Assembly: GCF_900114545.1 (NCBI RefSeq)
Contig: NZ_FOTI01000032.1
Location: forward strand, 1-33,443
Reading direction: 5' to 3'
Length of the DNA: 33,443 nucleotides
Source: Halanaerobium salsuginis
Lineage (GTDB): Bacteria; Bacillota; Halanaerobiia; Halanaerobiales; Halanaerobiaceae
The notes under the pieces are model-generated. The model ran no database searches and had not been told where the DNA came from. It saw nothing but the letters and a program-made list of their open reading frames with translations. Numbering within the stretch: the first letter of the stretch is position 1; each line of letters begins with the position of its first letter. A program made the translations under genes and the position numbers. Of this stretch, positions 13,384 to 21,741 are shown one piece after another.

Positions 13384-14755
13384 CTCTACCAGCAGCCCTA
13401 AAAGCTCTGGCTATTTTGTATTCATTTGTTCTCTCATAAACTTCCTCGTCCTGTCCACCTAACTTAATTCCACGATAATAGAAACTTCTTAGATTATTGG
13501 TTTCCTTAACATTGGTGAATCTAATATATCGATTCTGAGGATTAGTAGTTGTAAAAATAAGTGACTCTTTATTAAGTTTCTCCAGTGGTCTTAGATTATG
13601 AGAAGTAAAGACCAGCTGTCCCTTGGCTCTATCCTGAATGATCTCCAGAATTTCACCTAAAAGATATTCAAATATACCAGCATCAAGCTCATCAACAGCC
13701 AGACAAATACCCGTCTTATTGTACATCGCAATCATTGCACTCAAGATAGATATGATCTTTTTAATACCATCTGATTCATATCTAAGAGGAATCTTAATCT
13801 CTCCTCTTTCTGCCAGCAGCTCTATTTTTATTACTGGATCACCGTTCTTATCCAATTCTTCTCCATACTCTTTAATTTTAATTGTTAGCTCTGGAATTAT
13901 CTCTTTTAAGACGATATTTAAGTTCTCGATAACATTTTTGACAGTAGAGAGGACCCTCTCAGGAACTGTTGTCGGCTCAGACAGAGCTATTGCCAGATCT
14001 CCACCTTCTATTCTCTCTGAATCACTGAATTGAAAACAAAAAGGTATAATTAGATTGGCATTGATCATACCTGAACGAGAATTTCTGATCACAAACAGGT
14101 TCATTCGAGCATACTGTTTGATCTCCATTATAATATCAGCAAATTCGCTAAAGGCTTTATTACCCTTATAAATATGATCCATCTCACTAGAAAAAATAAA
14201 AGAGGTTTGTTCCTTCTTCGCAAGCTCCTTGGCTACTTTAAGGTCCACTTTAGCATCTTTATTGTTTTTAGTGAGCAAATTGTAATTCTTCTGGGGACTT
14301 AACAACTGCTCCTTCTCATCAAGGTTGTGAGTTATTATCCCTCTCTTATATGTCCAGTCATCTTCTTCAAGCTTTTTATATGATAGATCTTCTTTGATAA
14401 TTACTGGAACAGCATTTTCTCTTCTTTCAATTACCATTTCATAAAAGAGTTGGTATTTGTCTTCTCCCAAAGACATAGAAAAAACAGCATCAATAGCAGC
14501 TTCTTTCTCGCCCTGGTATATATAATCTTTAATATCTCCAGGCAGAGATTCTCCAAGCAAGACCAGTTTCAGTATCCACAAAGCTTCAATAAAAGCAGTT
14601 TTACCAGAACCATTCTGGCCGTATATTCCCAGCACATCTGATGTTTCAGAAAAAAAGTCTTCGCTTTTATAACTGTTGAAATCAATCTGACCCTGCCTAA
14701 CATTCTTAAAGTTATTCAGTTGTACCTGCTGCAGACGCAGCATTCTCTCCTTCAT
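13367..14755 (-). CDS. AAA15/OLD-like ABC-type ATPase of a two-gene defence module
   Basis: This is a 462-residue ATPase. Walker A is GQNGSGKT at residues 46-53. Walker B is CLAVDELDAG at about 351-360, preceded by a signature-like ESDGIKKIISIL. The switch His lies in FTSHNLRPL. The insertion between the motifs is typical of SMC/OLD-like AAA15/AAA21 proteins. The ATG at 14755 has GGAGG 7 bases upstream; the longer frame starts in the promoter. It is the first gene of a two-gene operon with the TOPRIM-like protein, under the promoter at 14777-14805. It probably senses phage DNA or proteins and controls the nuclease partner; that is inferred from the family. Confidence 0.8.
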   Translation of the reverse strand: MKERMLRLQQVQLNNFKNVRQGQIDFNSYKSEDFFSETSDVLGIYGQNGSGKTAFIEALWILKLVLLGESLPGDIKDYIYQGEKEAAIDAVFSMSLGEDKYQLFYEMVIERRENAVPVIIKEDLSYKKLEEDDWTYKRGIITHNLDEKEQLLSPQKNYNLLTKNNKDAKVDLKVAKELAKKEQTSFIFSSEMDHIYKGNKAFSEFADIIMEIKQYARMNLFVIRNSRSGMINANLIIPFCFQFSDSERIEGGDLAIALSEPTTVPERVLSTVKNVIENLNIVLKEIIPELTIKIKEYGEELDKNGDPVIKIELLAERGEIKIPLRYESDGIKKIISILSAMIAMYNKTGICLAVDELDAGIFEYLLGEILEIIQDRAKGQLVFTSHNLRPLEKLNKESLIFTTTNPQNRYIRFTNVKETNNLRSFYYRGIKLGGQDEEVYERTNEYKIARAFRAAGRVDADD

Positions 14756-14776
14756 TTGATCACCTCCACTGATTAA

Positions 14777-14805
14777 ATTATACAACTATTAGTAGTAAAA
14801 AGCAA
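14777..14805 (-). promoter_or_regulatory. Promoter of the ATPase/TOPRIM operon
   Basis: On the minus strand there is TTGCTT (14800-14805), a 17-bp spacer and TATAAT (14777-14782), about 20 bases before ATG. Confidence 0.6.
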
Positions 14806-15026
14806 CATTTTCAGTAAAATCGATATAAAAAATATCATATTAGTTAAAAATTTTAGGTTATAGTCAAAAAAATAATCTATAAGGTGATTCTCTTAATAGT
14901 TGTTAAGACTAAACTTATATTAAATTTTACGATGTTAAACAAGGTGTACTCATTTAGATTACACCTCACATTATAATAATTTATAGTTAAGCTAAACATG
15001 TAAACTGTTCAATCCGTTAGAGTTAT

Positions 15027-15056
15027 CCGCACTTATAGATATGTGCGGAGGTTTTT
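15027..15056 (+). terminator. Plus-strand terminator-like hairpin
   Basis: CCGCAC (15027-15032) pairs with GTGCGG (15043-15048), followed by AGGTTTTT. No plus-strand gene precedes it, so it may end an unrecognised RNA or be a relic. Confidence 0.5.
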
Positions 15057-15091
15057 AACACTCATCAACTTCACCAATCAAATAGTTCAAC

Positions 15092-15123
15092 AAAAAATAC
15101 CCTGTAACTATTAGTCTACAGGG
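15092..15123 (-). terminator. Terminator after the lysine-rich mini ORF
   Basis: CCCTGTA and TACAGGG (15100-15106/15117-15123) form a 7-bp stem. On the minus strand it is followed by TATTTTTTG. Confidence 0.65.
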
Positions 15124-15161
15124 AAAAATATACATTGTTTAGTTTTGACTTATTAAAGGAA

Positions 15162-15233
15162 TTACTTCTTTATTTCCTTTTTTTCTTCTTTCTTCTCAGG
15201 TTTTTTCTTAGCTACTTTTTTCTTATCTTTCAT
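15162..15233 (-). CDS. 23-residue lysine-rich miniprotein
   Basis: ATG 15233 has GGAGG 8 bases upstream and the frame runs 23 codons to TAA. The product is almost only Lys and Glu (MKDKKKVAKKKPEKKEEKK...). It has its own terminator downstream. The ideal SD and terminator suggest expression. Short KE-rich peptides appear in Halanaerobiales genomes next to unrelated genes, but no function is known. It may be spurious in such A-rich DNA. Confidence 0.45.
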   Translation of the reverse strand: MKDKKKVAKKKPEKKEEKKEIKK

Positions 15234-15340
15234 TTTCAACACCTCCCTGATATTTCAACTTACTACTTGAGCCTAAATTTATTATATTACATAAAACTCG
15301 AAATAATATCTAATTATTAAGTCCTCCTGAAGAAAATATT

Positions 15341-15401
15341 ATACAAAATAAAAGCCCCAGAAAAGCTCCATTGTTACTGAACAAATGAAATCTCTCTGGG
15401 G
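15341..15401 (-). terminator. Terminator of the K+ operon (hairpin A)
   Basis: CCCCAG...CTGGGG (15355-15401) forms a long imperfect stem, followed on the minus strand by CTTTTATTTTG. About 80 bp here (15349-15432) is clearly similar to 23402-23496 on the other side of the operon, including the tail AGATGCTAATTTTATT. Confidence 0.7.
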
Positions 15402-15504
15402 TAATTAAGATGCTAATTTTATTTGATTTTCTATTATCAACTGCTTACGTTTAATCGTACTTAATCTAAATATTGTAATCCCTAAATTCCTATATAAAAC
15501 TACA

Positions 15505-16986
15505 TTAATGCTTAGAAATATAAACTCCGTCTTTAAATAGTTTTATCCCGGCATAAAGAATTATAAAGAATTCAAGCCTGCCTAAAAACATTCCGATCGT
15601 CTGGGTCCAGATTATACCCAGAGGTGATTCTGGTGAAAGTAAGCCAATAGAAATTCCAACTGTACCAAGAGCTGATCCAAATTCAAACATACTATCTAAA
15701 AGAGAATATCCATAGGCTGTATGGACTGCTACTCCTGCAAAAAAAGTAAACAAGTATAGTAATATATAGTTAGCTACATCTTTTACATGCTGATCTTTTA
15801 CATAAAACTTATTCTCTCCCCGCCAGAGATAATTGCTGCTGACACTTCTGCGAGGTAAAAACTGTTCTTTAATTTCCCAGTAGATTGATTTAAAAATCAA
15901 ATAGATTCTATACTGCTTAATACCACCAGCAGTTGAACCTGTTCCACCACCAACAAGCATAATTACTATAATGATAAAGTTAGCAAATATCGGCCAGCCG
16001 GCAAAAGAAATCGTCGAAAAACCGGTTGTTGATAAAGCTGTAATGATCTGGAAAAAGGTAATTCTAAAATTCTCGCTTAGCATAGGGTATAAAGAGTTTA
16101 ATGAAAAAAACATTAATATAGGAGTTAAAAATATAAATAGAGTTATCATTAAACGTATCTCAGCATTTTTAAAGAATGTTTTAACCTTACCTTTAAGCAG
16201 TGTGTAATGAGTTGCAAAGTTTATTGTACCAAGCAGCATTAAGACAATTGTCACCACTTCAATAGATAAACTGTTGTAATGGCCGATGCTGTCAGGCTGA
16301 GTGGAAAAACCTCCAGTAGAAATTGCAGCCATCGAGTGATTTATGGAATCAAAGAGCGGCATCCCTGCAAAATAATAGAGAATAATCCCTGCTGCAGTAT
16401 AGAAAGTATAGATTTTCATGATCAACATGGTAGAGCGTTTTACATGGGGTAATAATTTATCACTTCTTGCCTCAGCCATATATAATCCCATTCCATGAAC
16501 CGGAAGCAGTGAAGATAAAGCAATTACTGCCAGGCCAGCTCCACCGAAAAACTGCATAATCGAGCGCCAGATCAGGATTAATTTCGGGGCAGTAGTCACA
16601 TCCACAAGCGATAAACCGGTAGTTGTCCAACCACTTACTACTTCAAAAATAGAATGGCTCCAGCTCATATCTAAAATAGTTATAAAAGGTATTGCAGAGA
16701 AGAAGATTGCCCCAAGCCAGGAGAAGATAACAATTATACTACCTTCATTTAATGATAATTCCACATCTTCTTCCTGATGTCTGCGCCCATAAACATATAA
16801 AACTAGTCCTGCCAGGATAGATAATCCTCCCGCCAGCAAAAAATGAGGTGCCAGGCTGCTTTCTTCGGGAAAAGCAAGTAAAAATAAAAGCGGTGATAAA
16901 ATAGCAGTTCCAGCAAAGATAATTATAATCCCGGTATATTTTGAAATCAGAAAGTAACGAGAGATAAGCAGATTTTTATATTTCAT
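15505..16986 (-). CDS. trkH: TrkH-type K+ uptake channel subunit
   Basis: This 493-residue integral membrane protein is the K+-translocating subunit of a Trk system. It has four pore-loop repeats with filter Gly residues: GWTTTGLS, AISTGGFST, ALSTTGFST and ALGTVGISIG. The conserved GGGTGSTAGGIK stretch precedes the M2C-type loop. The length and many TM segments match TrkH. The ATG at 16986 lies two bases after the trkA stop, so translation is coupled. A TTG at 17004 would also be in frame but is less likely. It is the last gene of the eight-gene operon and is partnered by the RCK protein encoded immediately upstream. Confidence 0.92.
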   Translation of the reverse strand: MKYKNLLISRYFLISKYTGIIIIFAGTAILSPLLFLLAFPEESSLAPHFLLAGGLSILAGLVLYVYGRRHQEEDVELSLNEGSIIVIFSWLGAIFFSAIPFITILDMSWSHSIFEVVSGWTTTGLSLVDVTTAPKLILIWRSIMQFFGGAGLAVIALSSLLPVHGMGLYMAEARSDKLLPHVKRSTMLIMKIYTFYTAAGIILYYFAGMPLFDSINHSMAAISTGGFSTQPDSIGHYNSLSIEVVTIVLMLLGTINFATHYTLLKGKVKTFFKNAEIRLMITLFIFLTPILMFFSLNSLYPMLSENFRITFFQIITALSTTGFSTISFAGWPIFANFIIIVIMLVGGGTGSTAGGIKQYRIYLIFKSIYWEIKEQFLPRRSVSSNYLWRGENKFYVKDQHVKDVANYILLYLFTFFAGVAVHTAYGYSLLDSMFEFGSALGTVGISIGLLSPESPLGIIWTQTIGMFLGRLEFFIILYAGIKLFKDGVYISKH

Positions 16987-16987
16987 C

Positions 16988-17650
16988 TTATTCTTCACCA
17001 CCAAAGACTTTAATAGCTTCTGCCTGTTCTTCGGGCAGTGAAATTATGACAATTTTATCTCCTGCCTGAATCTTAGACCCACCTCTAGGAATTGAAATAT
17101 CTCCATTTCTAACTATACCACCTAAAACAATAGAAATAGGAAGGTCAATTTCTTTAATTTCCTTGCCAGCAGCTGCAGAGTCAGGTGCTACCTCAACCTG
17201 GAAGATACTTAGTTTCCCCTCTTCAATCATGGTTAAATTACTTACATCTTCTGAAATCACACTCTGCTCAATAATTGAACTAATCAAATCTGTAACATTA
17301 AAGATCCCCGTAATCCCCAAAATATTGAAAAGTTCTTCATTTTCTGGATTATTTACTAGAGCTGTAGTTCTCTCAACTCCAAAGTAGTCCATTGCCATTT
17401 TGCAGATAAAGAGATTACTGTGGTCCTTTTGCGTCAAAGATACAAGGTTATCAGCCTTATAGGCGCCAGCATCCTCCAGAACTTTTTTATCTGCTGCATC
17501 ACCAAAAACAACTGTAGCCTTTATTTCTCTTGCCAGATCATCAGCAAGTTTTCGATCTTTATTGATAATTGTTACAAAATGTCCTTTAGAAATTAGCTTT
17601 TTGGCAAGATGATAAATTAACTTACCTCCCCCAACAAGTATAATTTCCAT
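16988..17650 (-). CDS. trkA: TrkA-type RCK protein (N + C domains)
   Basis: This 220-residue cytoplasmic gating subunit has an RCK_N Rossmann domain (1-125, MEIILVGGGKLIYHLAKKL). The dinucleotide-binding acidic residue normally at the end of strand 2 is replaced by Asn (IINKDRKL). The RCK_C domain (about 140-220) ends ... GGSKIQAGDKIVIISL. It contains one RCK_N/RCK_C pair, whereas the classical TrkA of enterics has two. It sits directly before trkH and two bases after the RCK_N-only gene, so together the two may form the ring. GAGG precedes ATG. Confidence 0.88.
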   Translation of the reverse strand: MEIILVGGGKLIYHLAKKLISKGHFVTIINKDRKLADDLAREIKATVVFGDAADKKVLEDAGAYKADNLVSLTQKDHSNLFICKMAMDYFGVERTTALVNNPENEELFNILGITGIFNVTDLISSIIEQSVISEDVSNLTMIEEGKLSIFQVEVAPDSAAAGKEIKEIDLPISIVLGGIVRNGDISIPRGGSKIQAGDKIVIISLPEEQAEAIKVFGGEE

Positions 17651-17652
17651 AA

Positions 17653-18066
17653 TTACCTCATCCCTTCTCGCTCAATTTTATTTATCATGTTTTCAGCCAA
17701 AAGAGATATCTGAGAAAATATCTCAAAGCGTTCTTCTTTTTCATACATTTTCTCTACTGCCGGATCTATGGTTCTAACCATAATTCTTGGTACATCGAAA
17801 TTAACCCTTGCCATCTGTGATACAAGATAGTTAATCTGATCATTTCCAGTACTAACTATTAAAAGGTCAGCTGATTCTATTTTACCTTCAAGTAAAATAT
17901 CACTTTCAGCTGCATCCCCCTCTATTTCAAAACCTGAAAAGTCAACCGGCAGCAGAGCAAATGATTCTGGATTCTTTTCTATAACTACAACTTCATTACC
18001 AGAACGAGAAAGCTTTCCTGCAAGTAGTGACCCGGTGCGGCCGCAGCCAACAATAACAATAAACAT
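17653..18066 (-). CDS. RCK_N-only TrkA-like protein
   Basis: This 137-residue protein is a single nucleotide-binding RCK_N domain. It begins VIVGCGRTGSLLAGKLSRSG (GxGxxG intact), followed by VVIEKNP and the Asp in EGDAAESD. The RCK_C domain is missing; the tail is a charged helix (ENMINKIEREGMR). The start codon follows the receiver/TPR gene stop without a gap. It may assemble with the adjacent full TrkA to make a hetero-ring around TrkH, or bind NAD(H) as a sensor. The split into short and full RCK genes is unusual and may be a family feature. Confidence 0.85.
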   Translation of the reverse strand: MFIVIVGCGRTGSLLAGKLSRSGNEVVVIEKNPESFALLPVDFSGFEIEGDAAESDILLEGKIESADLLIVSTGNDQINYLVSQMARVNFDVPRIMVRTIDPAVEKMYEKEERFEIFSQISLLAENMINKIEREGMR

Positions 18067-18762
18067 CTATTCTTCCTCCTCGTCATCTCCAAAATTAACA
18101 TCATCTAAGTCAATCGAACCCATACTTTCTCCTGCTCTTTCGATATTTTCATTTGCCGGCTTATAGCCAGGATCAAGTGCCAGAGCAGCTCTGTACATCT
18201 TCATTGCTTCTCCCTGCTTATGCTGCATCTCATAAATAATACCGAGCAGGTTAAATGGTTCAGGTTTTTCAGAGTCAAGAGAAGTGGCCTGCTGCAGCAT
18301 TTCTTTTGCCTTTGAGAAGTCTCGTTTATTAATTGCGTTTTTAGCAAGCATAATATATTCTTCAAAACTTTCTACTTCTTTTTCACTATTTTCAACCTTA
18401 TAGCGTTCAAAAACATCCTGAACAATATTAATAATTTCTTCTGGCTTAAATGGTTTACGCAGATAATCAACAGCCCCTAACTTTAGAGTTTCAACTGCTG
18501 TTTCTACACTACCATATCCTGTAATCATTATTACTTTTGTCTCAATTTCTTTATTTGTTACTTCTTTTAAAAACTGGATACCATCCATTCCCGGCATTTT
18601 CATATCAAGCAGTACAACCGGGATTTCTTCTTCTTTTAATTTTGCCAGTCCATCCTCTCCATTAACAGCTGTTTCAACTTCATAGTCTGCATTCGAAAGA
18701 GCTTTCTTTAAAGTCAAACGAATATTCTTTTCATCATCAACAACCAGTACTTTATTTTTCAT
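18067..18762 (-). CDS. Response-regulator receiver with TPR tail, no DNA-binding domain
   Basis: This 231-residue protein has a REC domain (1-122): acidic pocket D9-D10, phospho-acceptor D53 (VVLLDMKMPGMDG), Thr in MITGYG and Lys in LRKPF. Residues about 130-205 form tetratricopeptide repeats (AKNAINKRDFSKAKEMLQQA; LLGIIYEMQHKQGEAMKMYR), followed by an acidic tail. Lacking an HTH, it should act by protein contact, perhaps on the K+ channel or RCK proteins. It overlaps the preceding receiver gene by 11 bases with GGAGG inside that gene. The gene pair appears bound to the kinase upstream. Confidence 0.9.
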   Translation of the reverse strand: MKNKVLVVDDEKNIRLTLKKALSNADYEVETAVNGEDGLAKLKEEEIPVVLLDMKMPGMDGIQFLKEVTNKEIETKVIMITGYGSVETAVETLKLGAVDYLRKPFKPEEIINIVQDVFERYKVENSEKEVESFEEYIMLAKNAINKRDFSKAKEMLQQATSLDSEKPEPFNLLGIIYEMQHKQGEAMKMYRAALALDPGYKPANENIERAGESMGSIDLDDVNFGDDEEEE

Positions 18763-19165
18763 TATTATCTTCCTCCTCTATTTCTTCCTGTCCTGTTCCT
18801 GCTTCCATAATACTTTCTTCTACAGCAGCCAGTAAATCACTCTGGCTGATTGGTTTGACTAAAAAGTCTTCAGCACCTGAAGAAATTGCCTTTTGCACAT
18901 CATCTTCTTCAGATAAAGCAGACAATATAATAACCGGTATTTCCTCTGTAGCTGCATCACTTTTTAAAGCTTCAAGTACTAAAAAACCATTCATCTTCGG
19001 CAGCCTTAAATCAAGTAAAATAAGATCTGGACTAATATTATTAGCTTTATCAACCGCTTCTACTCCATCTACAGCATAATCCACAGCATAACCTGCCTTT
19101 TCCAGACTTTTACCAACAACTAATCTAATATTTTTTTCATCATCTACTACTAAAATTTTACTCAT
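18752..19165 (-). CDS. Single-domain response regulator
   Basis: This is a 137-residue stand-alone receiver. D8-D9 form the acidic pocket, D52 is the phosphorylation site (LILLDLRLP), S82 is at the switch Thr position and K104 lies in FLVKP. A short acidic tail (EEIEEEDNNEK) follows and there is no output domain. The start at 19165 is set by AGGAGG 7 bases upstream; the upstream open frame lies inside the kinase gene. It overlaps the kinase stop by 8 bases. It may be a phosphate sink or relay between kinase and the TPR regulator, or act directly on transport proteins. Confidence 0.9.
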   Translation of the reverse strand: MSKILVVDDEKNIRLVVGKSLEKAGYAVDYAVDGVEAVDKANNISPDLILLDLRLPKMNGFLVLEALKSDAATEEIPVIILSALSEEDDVQKAISSGAEDFLVKPISQSDLLAAVEESIMEAGTGQEEIEEEDNNEK

Positions 19166-20984
19166 TATTTTCCTCCTGATAGCCATATCTTGGGATGTAG
19201 AATGAAAAAGTAGAGCCCTCTCCTTCTTCACTTTCAACCCAGATCCGACCATTGTGGGCTGTAATAATTTCTTTTGCAATAGCAAGGCCGAGACCGGTTC
19301 CACTCTTTTCCTCTTTATCACTGCCGGCTCTGACAAATTTCTCGAATATTTTAGACTGATATTCTTTTGGAATACCTGGTCCATTATCTGCTACTGATAC
19401 TAGAACCCTTCTACCCTTTATTTCTGCATCTACTTCTATTTTTCCTTCATCAGCATAGCGAAGTGCATTTCCAACCAGGTTAGAAATCACCCAGCTTATT
19501 TTTGAAGGATCGGCATAAGCAAAAACATTATCTTCTGACTGTTTGAATTTGAGCTCAATTTCTTTTTCCTCCGCCTGTTTATGGAAGGGGTTAAGAGTTT
19601 TTTCAATAATATCATTGACATCTACCTTATCAAATTCCATTTCAATTTTACCTGATTCAATCTTAGAGAGATCAAGCAGATCATTTACTAACTCAGTTAA
19701 TCGTTCAACATCCTCATAGGCTGCTTCCAGCAGTTCCTTCTGTTCCTCATTTAATTCTCCTGTATCCTCGTTAATTACCATGCTGAGCCCCATATTCATT
19801 GAAGTCAGCGGGGTCCTAAACTCATGTGATACAGTTGAAACAAACTCAGATTTCATATTGTCAATTTCTTTTAAGCGGGTAATATCCTCTAATAGAGTAA
19901 CTGTAAATTGATATTCTTCATCTTCATCAATTACCTGTTTGGTTGAAATCCTGTAATGTCTTTTTTTATCGTTCTTTTTTAGTAGAAAGGTTTTCTCTTC
20001 TTTAGCTTCAGGATTTTTAATGTATTCAAAAATCTCTTCTGCCTTAATAACCTCTAAAAAGTGCGTGCCAAGTACATCCTCCCTCAGTGAAAATAGTTCT
20101 TTAGCTGTTTCGTTGATTAAAACAATCTTATGATCCTTATCTGTCACTATTAAGGGACTGCTCAAATTATTTACTACAGCTTCTGACTTTTCTTTCTCCA
20201 TCAGCAGCTTTTTAACATTTAATTTTTCATATTCTTTTAGTTTGGAAATCATCTCATTAAATTCATCTGCCAGCACACCGATTTCATCTTCAGAGGCCAC
20301 TTCAACTTTACGCTGAAAATTTCTAGCAGCCACTTCTTTAATACCTTTTTCTAATTCTTTAATTGGCCTCAATATCTGTTTGGTGAGATAAAAGGCAAAA
20401 ATTAATGAAAATGCAGTAACCAGTAAAGCCAGTCCGATTGTATAGATGATTGCCTGATTGGCTCTGCTGTTTGCATCACCCTGGGCATCCACCATTGCCT
20501 GTCTATTTAGTTCTCTTAACTCCCGAATATCAGTTTTGATTTCATTAAATAAAGGCAGTAACTCCTGGTTATAAATCTCCCAGCGCTGATTTTCGTCTGC
20601 ATTATAGAATTGATCAAATTTAGATACAAAACTAAAATACTTTTCATTTATCTTCTCAAGAATTGTGCCTTCACCATCTATTGTAATATTATCTTCTGCT
20701 CTGGCCAGCCAGGTATAAAATTCTTTTTCGTTGCGTCTAAATATTTCCTGTCCCTGTTCTTCAGATGTTCTCAAAAGCAGCAGCAGAGCACTATCCTGAC
20801 GCTCTATTGATTCAACCATACTGTCACTGGCTTTAATGCTGCGGTAGTTTTCTACTAAGATATCATTGATCGCATTTGATAGAGATTCAAAGTTATAAAT
20901 ACTCCAGCCAACAACTCCAGCCAAAATTAAGATCATAACTGCAAAACCAAGGAGCATTTTACCTTTTAAAGTTTTAATCTTCAT
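19158..20984 (-). CDS. Membrane sensor histidine kinase (HAMP-PAS-HisKA-HATPase)
   Basis: This is a 608-residue kinase (numbers from the ATG at 20984). TM1 spans about 10-28. An extracytoplasmic helical region of about 150 residues resembles the four-helix-bundle sensors of chemoreceptors. TM2 is about 178-200. HAMP is about 200-253, PAS about 265-365, and HisKA has phospho-accepting H387 (STVSHEFRTPLTS). The ATPase has the N box (NLVGNALRYAD), DNGPGIP and GTGLGLAI. GGAG is 10 bases before ATG. It lies in a K+ operon with two output-less receivers, so it may sense turgor, membrane or ionic conditions. The signal is not known. Confidence 0.92.
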   Translation of the reverse strand: MKIKTLKGKMLLGFAVMILILAGVVGWSIYNFESLSNAINDILVENYRSIKASDSMVESIERQDSALLLLLRTSEEQGQEIFRRNEKEFYTWLARAEDNITIDGEGTILEKINEKYFSFVSKFDQFYNADENQRWEIYNQELLPLFNEIKTDIRELRELNRQAMVDAQGDANSRANQAIIYTIGLALLVTAFSLIFAFYLTKQILRPIKELEKGIKEVAARNFQRKVEVASEDEIGVLADEFNEMISKLKEYEKLNVKKLLMEKEKSEAVVNNLSSPLIVTDKDHKIVLINETAKELFSLREDVLGTHFLEVIKAEEIFEYIKNPEAKEEKTFLLKKNDKKRHYRISTKQVIDEDEEYQFTVTLLEDITRLKEIDNMKSEFVSTVSHEFRTPLTSMNMGLSMVINEDTGELNEEQKELLEAAYEDVERLTELVNDLLDLSKIESGKIEMEFDKVDVNDIIEKTLNPFHKQAEEKEIELKFKQSEDNVFAYADPSKISWVISNLVGNALRYADEGKIEVDAEIKGRRVLVSVADNGPGIPKEYQSKIFEKFVRAGSDKEEKSGTGLGLAIAKEIITAHNGRIWVESEEGEGSTFSFYIPRYGYQEENNE

Positions 20985-21066
20985 ATTTTTCACACTCCTG
21001 AAATTATATCTTTCATTTATTTTTGTTGTAATTCATACTTTTTAGAAGTCCATAGAAGCTAAAGGT

Positions 21067-21720
21067 TTAATTACCAAAGTCACGCATTTTATCAAGATTC
21101 TCGTTTTTACCCATTAAAACCAGCTTATCTCCACTTTCAATCTTATCCTCAGCACCAGGAGAAATATGAATATTTTCTCCCCGCTTGATTGCCATTACAT
21201 TAACATCGAAACTGGCTCTTAATTCAAGTTCTTTTAAAGACTTTCCTGTCATTTTGTCAGTTGCCAGCAGCTCTATCACTCCATATTCGGGAGCAAATTC
21301 TATATAGTCTAATACATTGGAAGAGATAAGATTCTGAGCAATTCTTGCCCCCATATCACGCTCTGGATAAACAATTCTATCTGCTCCAACTTTTGTTAAA
21401 ACTTTGCCGTGTAATTTATCAGGTGCCTTTACAATTACATACGGTAAACTTAATTCCTTTAAAATTAAAGTACACAATATATTTGCTGAAACATTATCTC
21501 CAATGCTAACAACTGCCACATCAAAGTTTCTAACTCCCAGAGTTTTTAAAGCTTCTTCATCAGTAGCATCAGCTTCTACTGCATGAGTTACATCAGCACT
21601 GATTGCCTGCACCTTTTCTGGGTCACGGTCAATCGCTAAAACATCATGTCCATTTTCAGCCAGAGTCGTTGCTACACTGGCTCCAAATCTACCCAAACCT
21701 ACTACTACAAACTGCTTCAT
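21067..21720 (-). CDS. ktrA: KtrA-type RCK K+ channel regulator
   Basis: This 217-residue RCK protein has an RCK_N domain (MKQFVVVGLGRFGASVATTL; acidic D30 in AIDRDPEK) and an RCK_C domain from about 135 (VIELLATDKMTGKSLKELEL ... GDKLVLMGKN). KtrA rings gate KtrB with ATP/ADP, and RCK_C of Firmicutes KtrA/KtrC binds cyclic di-AMP. That gives post-translational control in addition to the riboswitch. It follows ktrB by 21 bp with GGAGG before ATG. Family assignment as KtrA rather than TrkA rests on the neighbour gene and size. Confidence 0.9.
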   Translation of the reverse strand: MKQFVVVGLGRFGASVATTLAENGHDVLAIDRDPEKVQAISADVTHAVEADATDEEALKTLGVRNFDVAVVSIGDNVSANILCTLILKELSLPYVIVKAPDKLHGKVLTKVGADRIVYPERDMGARIAQNLISSNVLDYIEFAPEYGVIELLATDKMTGKSLKELELRASFDVNVMAIKRGENIHISPGAEDKIESGDKLVLMGKNENLDKMRDFGN

Positions 21721-21741
21721 TTATTTGTCCTCCTATCAAAA

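Larger units (their letters stand above)
14806..15504. other. 0.7-kb spacer between defence genes and K+ operon
   Basis: Mostly AT-rich non-coding DNA. It contains a hairpin AGGTGTA/TACACCT (about 14942-14967), a plus-strand terminator (15027-15056), a bidirectional-looking hairpin (15100-15123), a tiny Lys-rich ORF (15162-15233) and the hairpin/terminator that closes the K+ operon (15341-15401). No larger gene is supported on either strand. Confidence 0.6.

Noticed and set aside
13638-14033. Plus-strand 131-codon ORF
   Set aside because: It is antisense to the AAA ATPase, with no SD and no recognisable domain.
12697-14755. Naming the pair as PARIS, Gabija or AbiL
   Set aside because: Only the general ATPase plus TOPRIM layout is visible. 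Gabija fuses both domains, and distinguishing PARIS from AbiL/RloAB needs profile searches.
15135-15320. Plus-strand Phe/Leu-rich ORF
   Set aside because: It is the complement of the lysine-rich mini ORF and A-rich DNA; no SD.
19166-19384. N-terminal extension of the single-domain receiver
   Set aside because: The extension lies entirely within the kinase gene in another frame; the SD and family length support the start at 19165.
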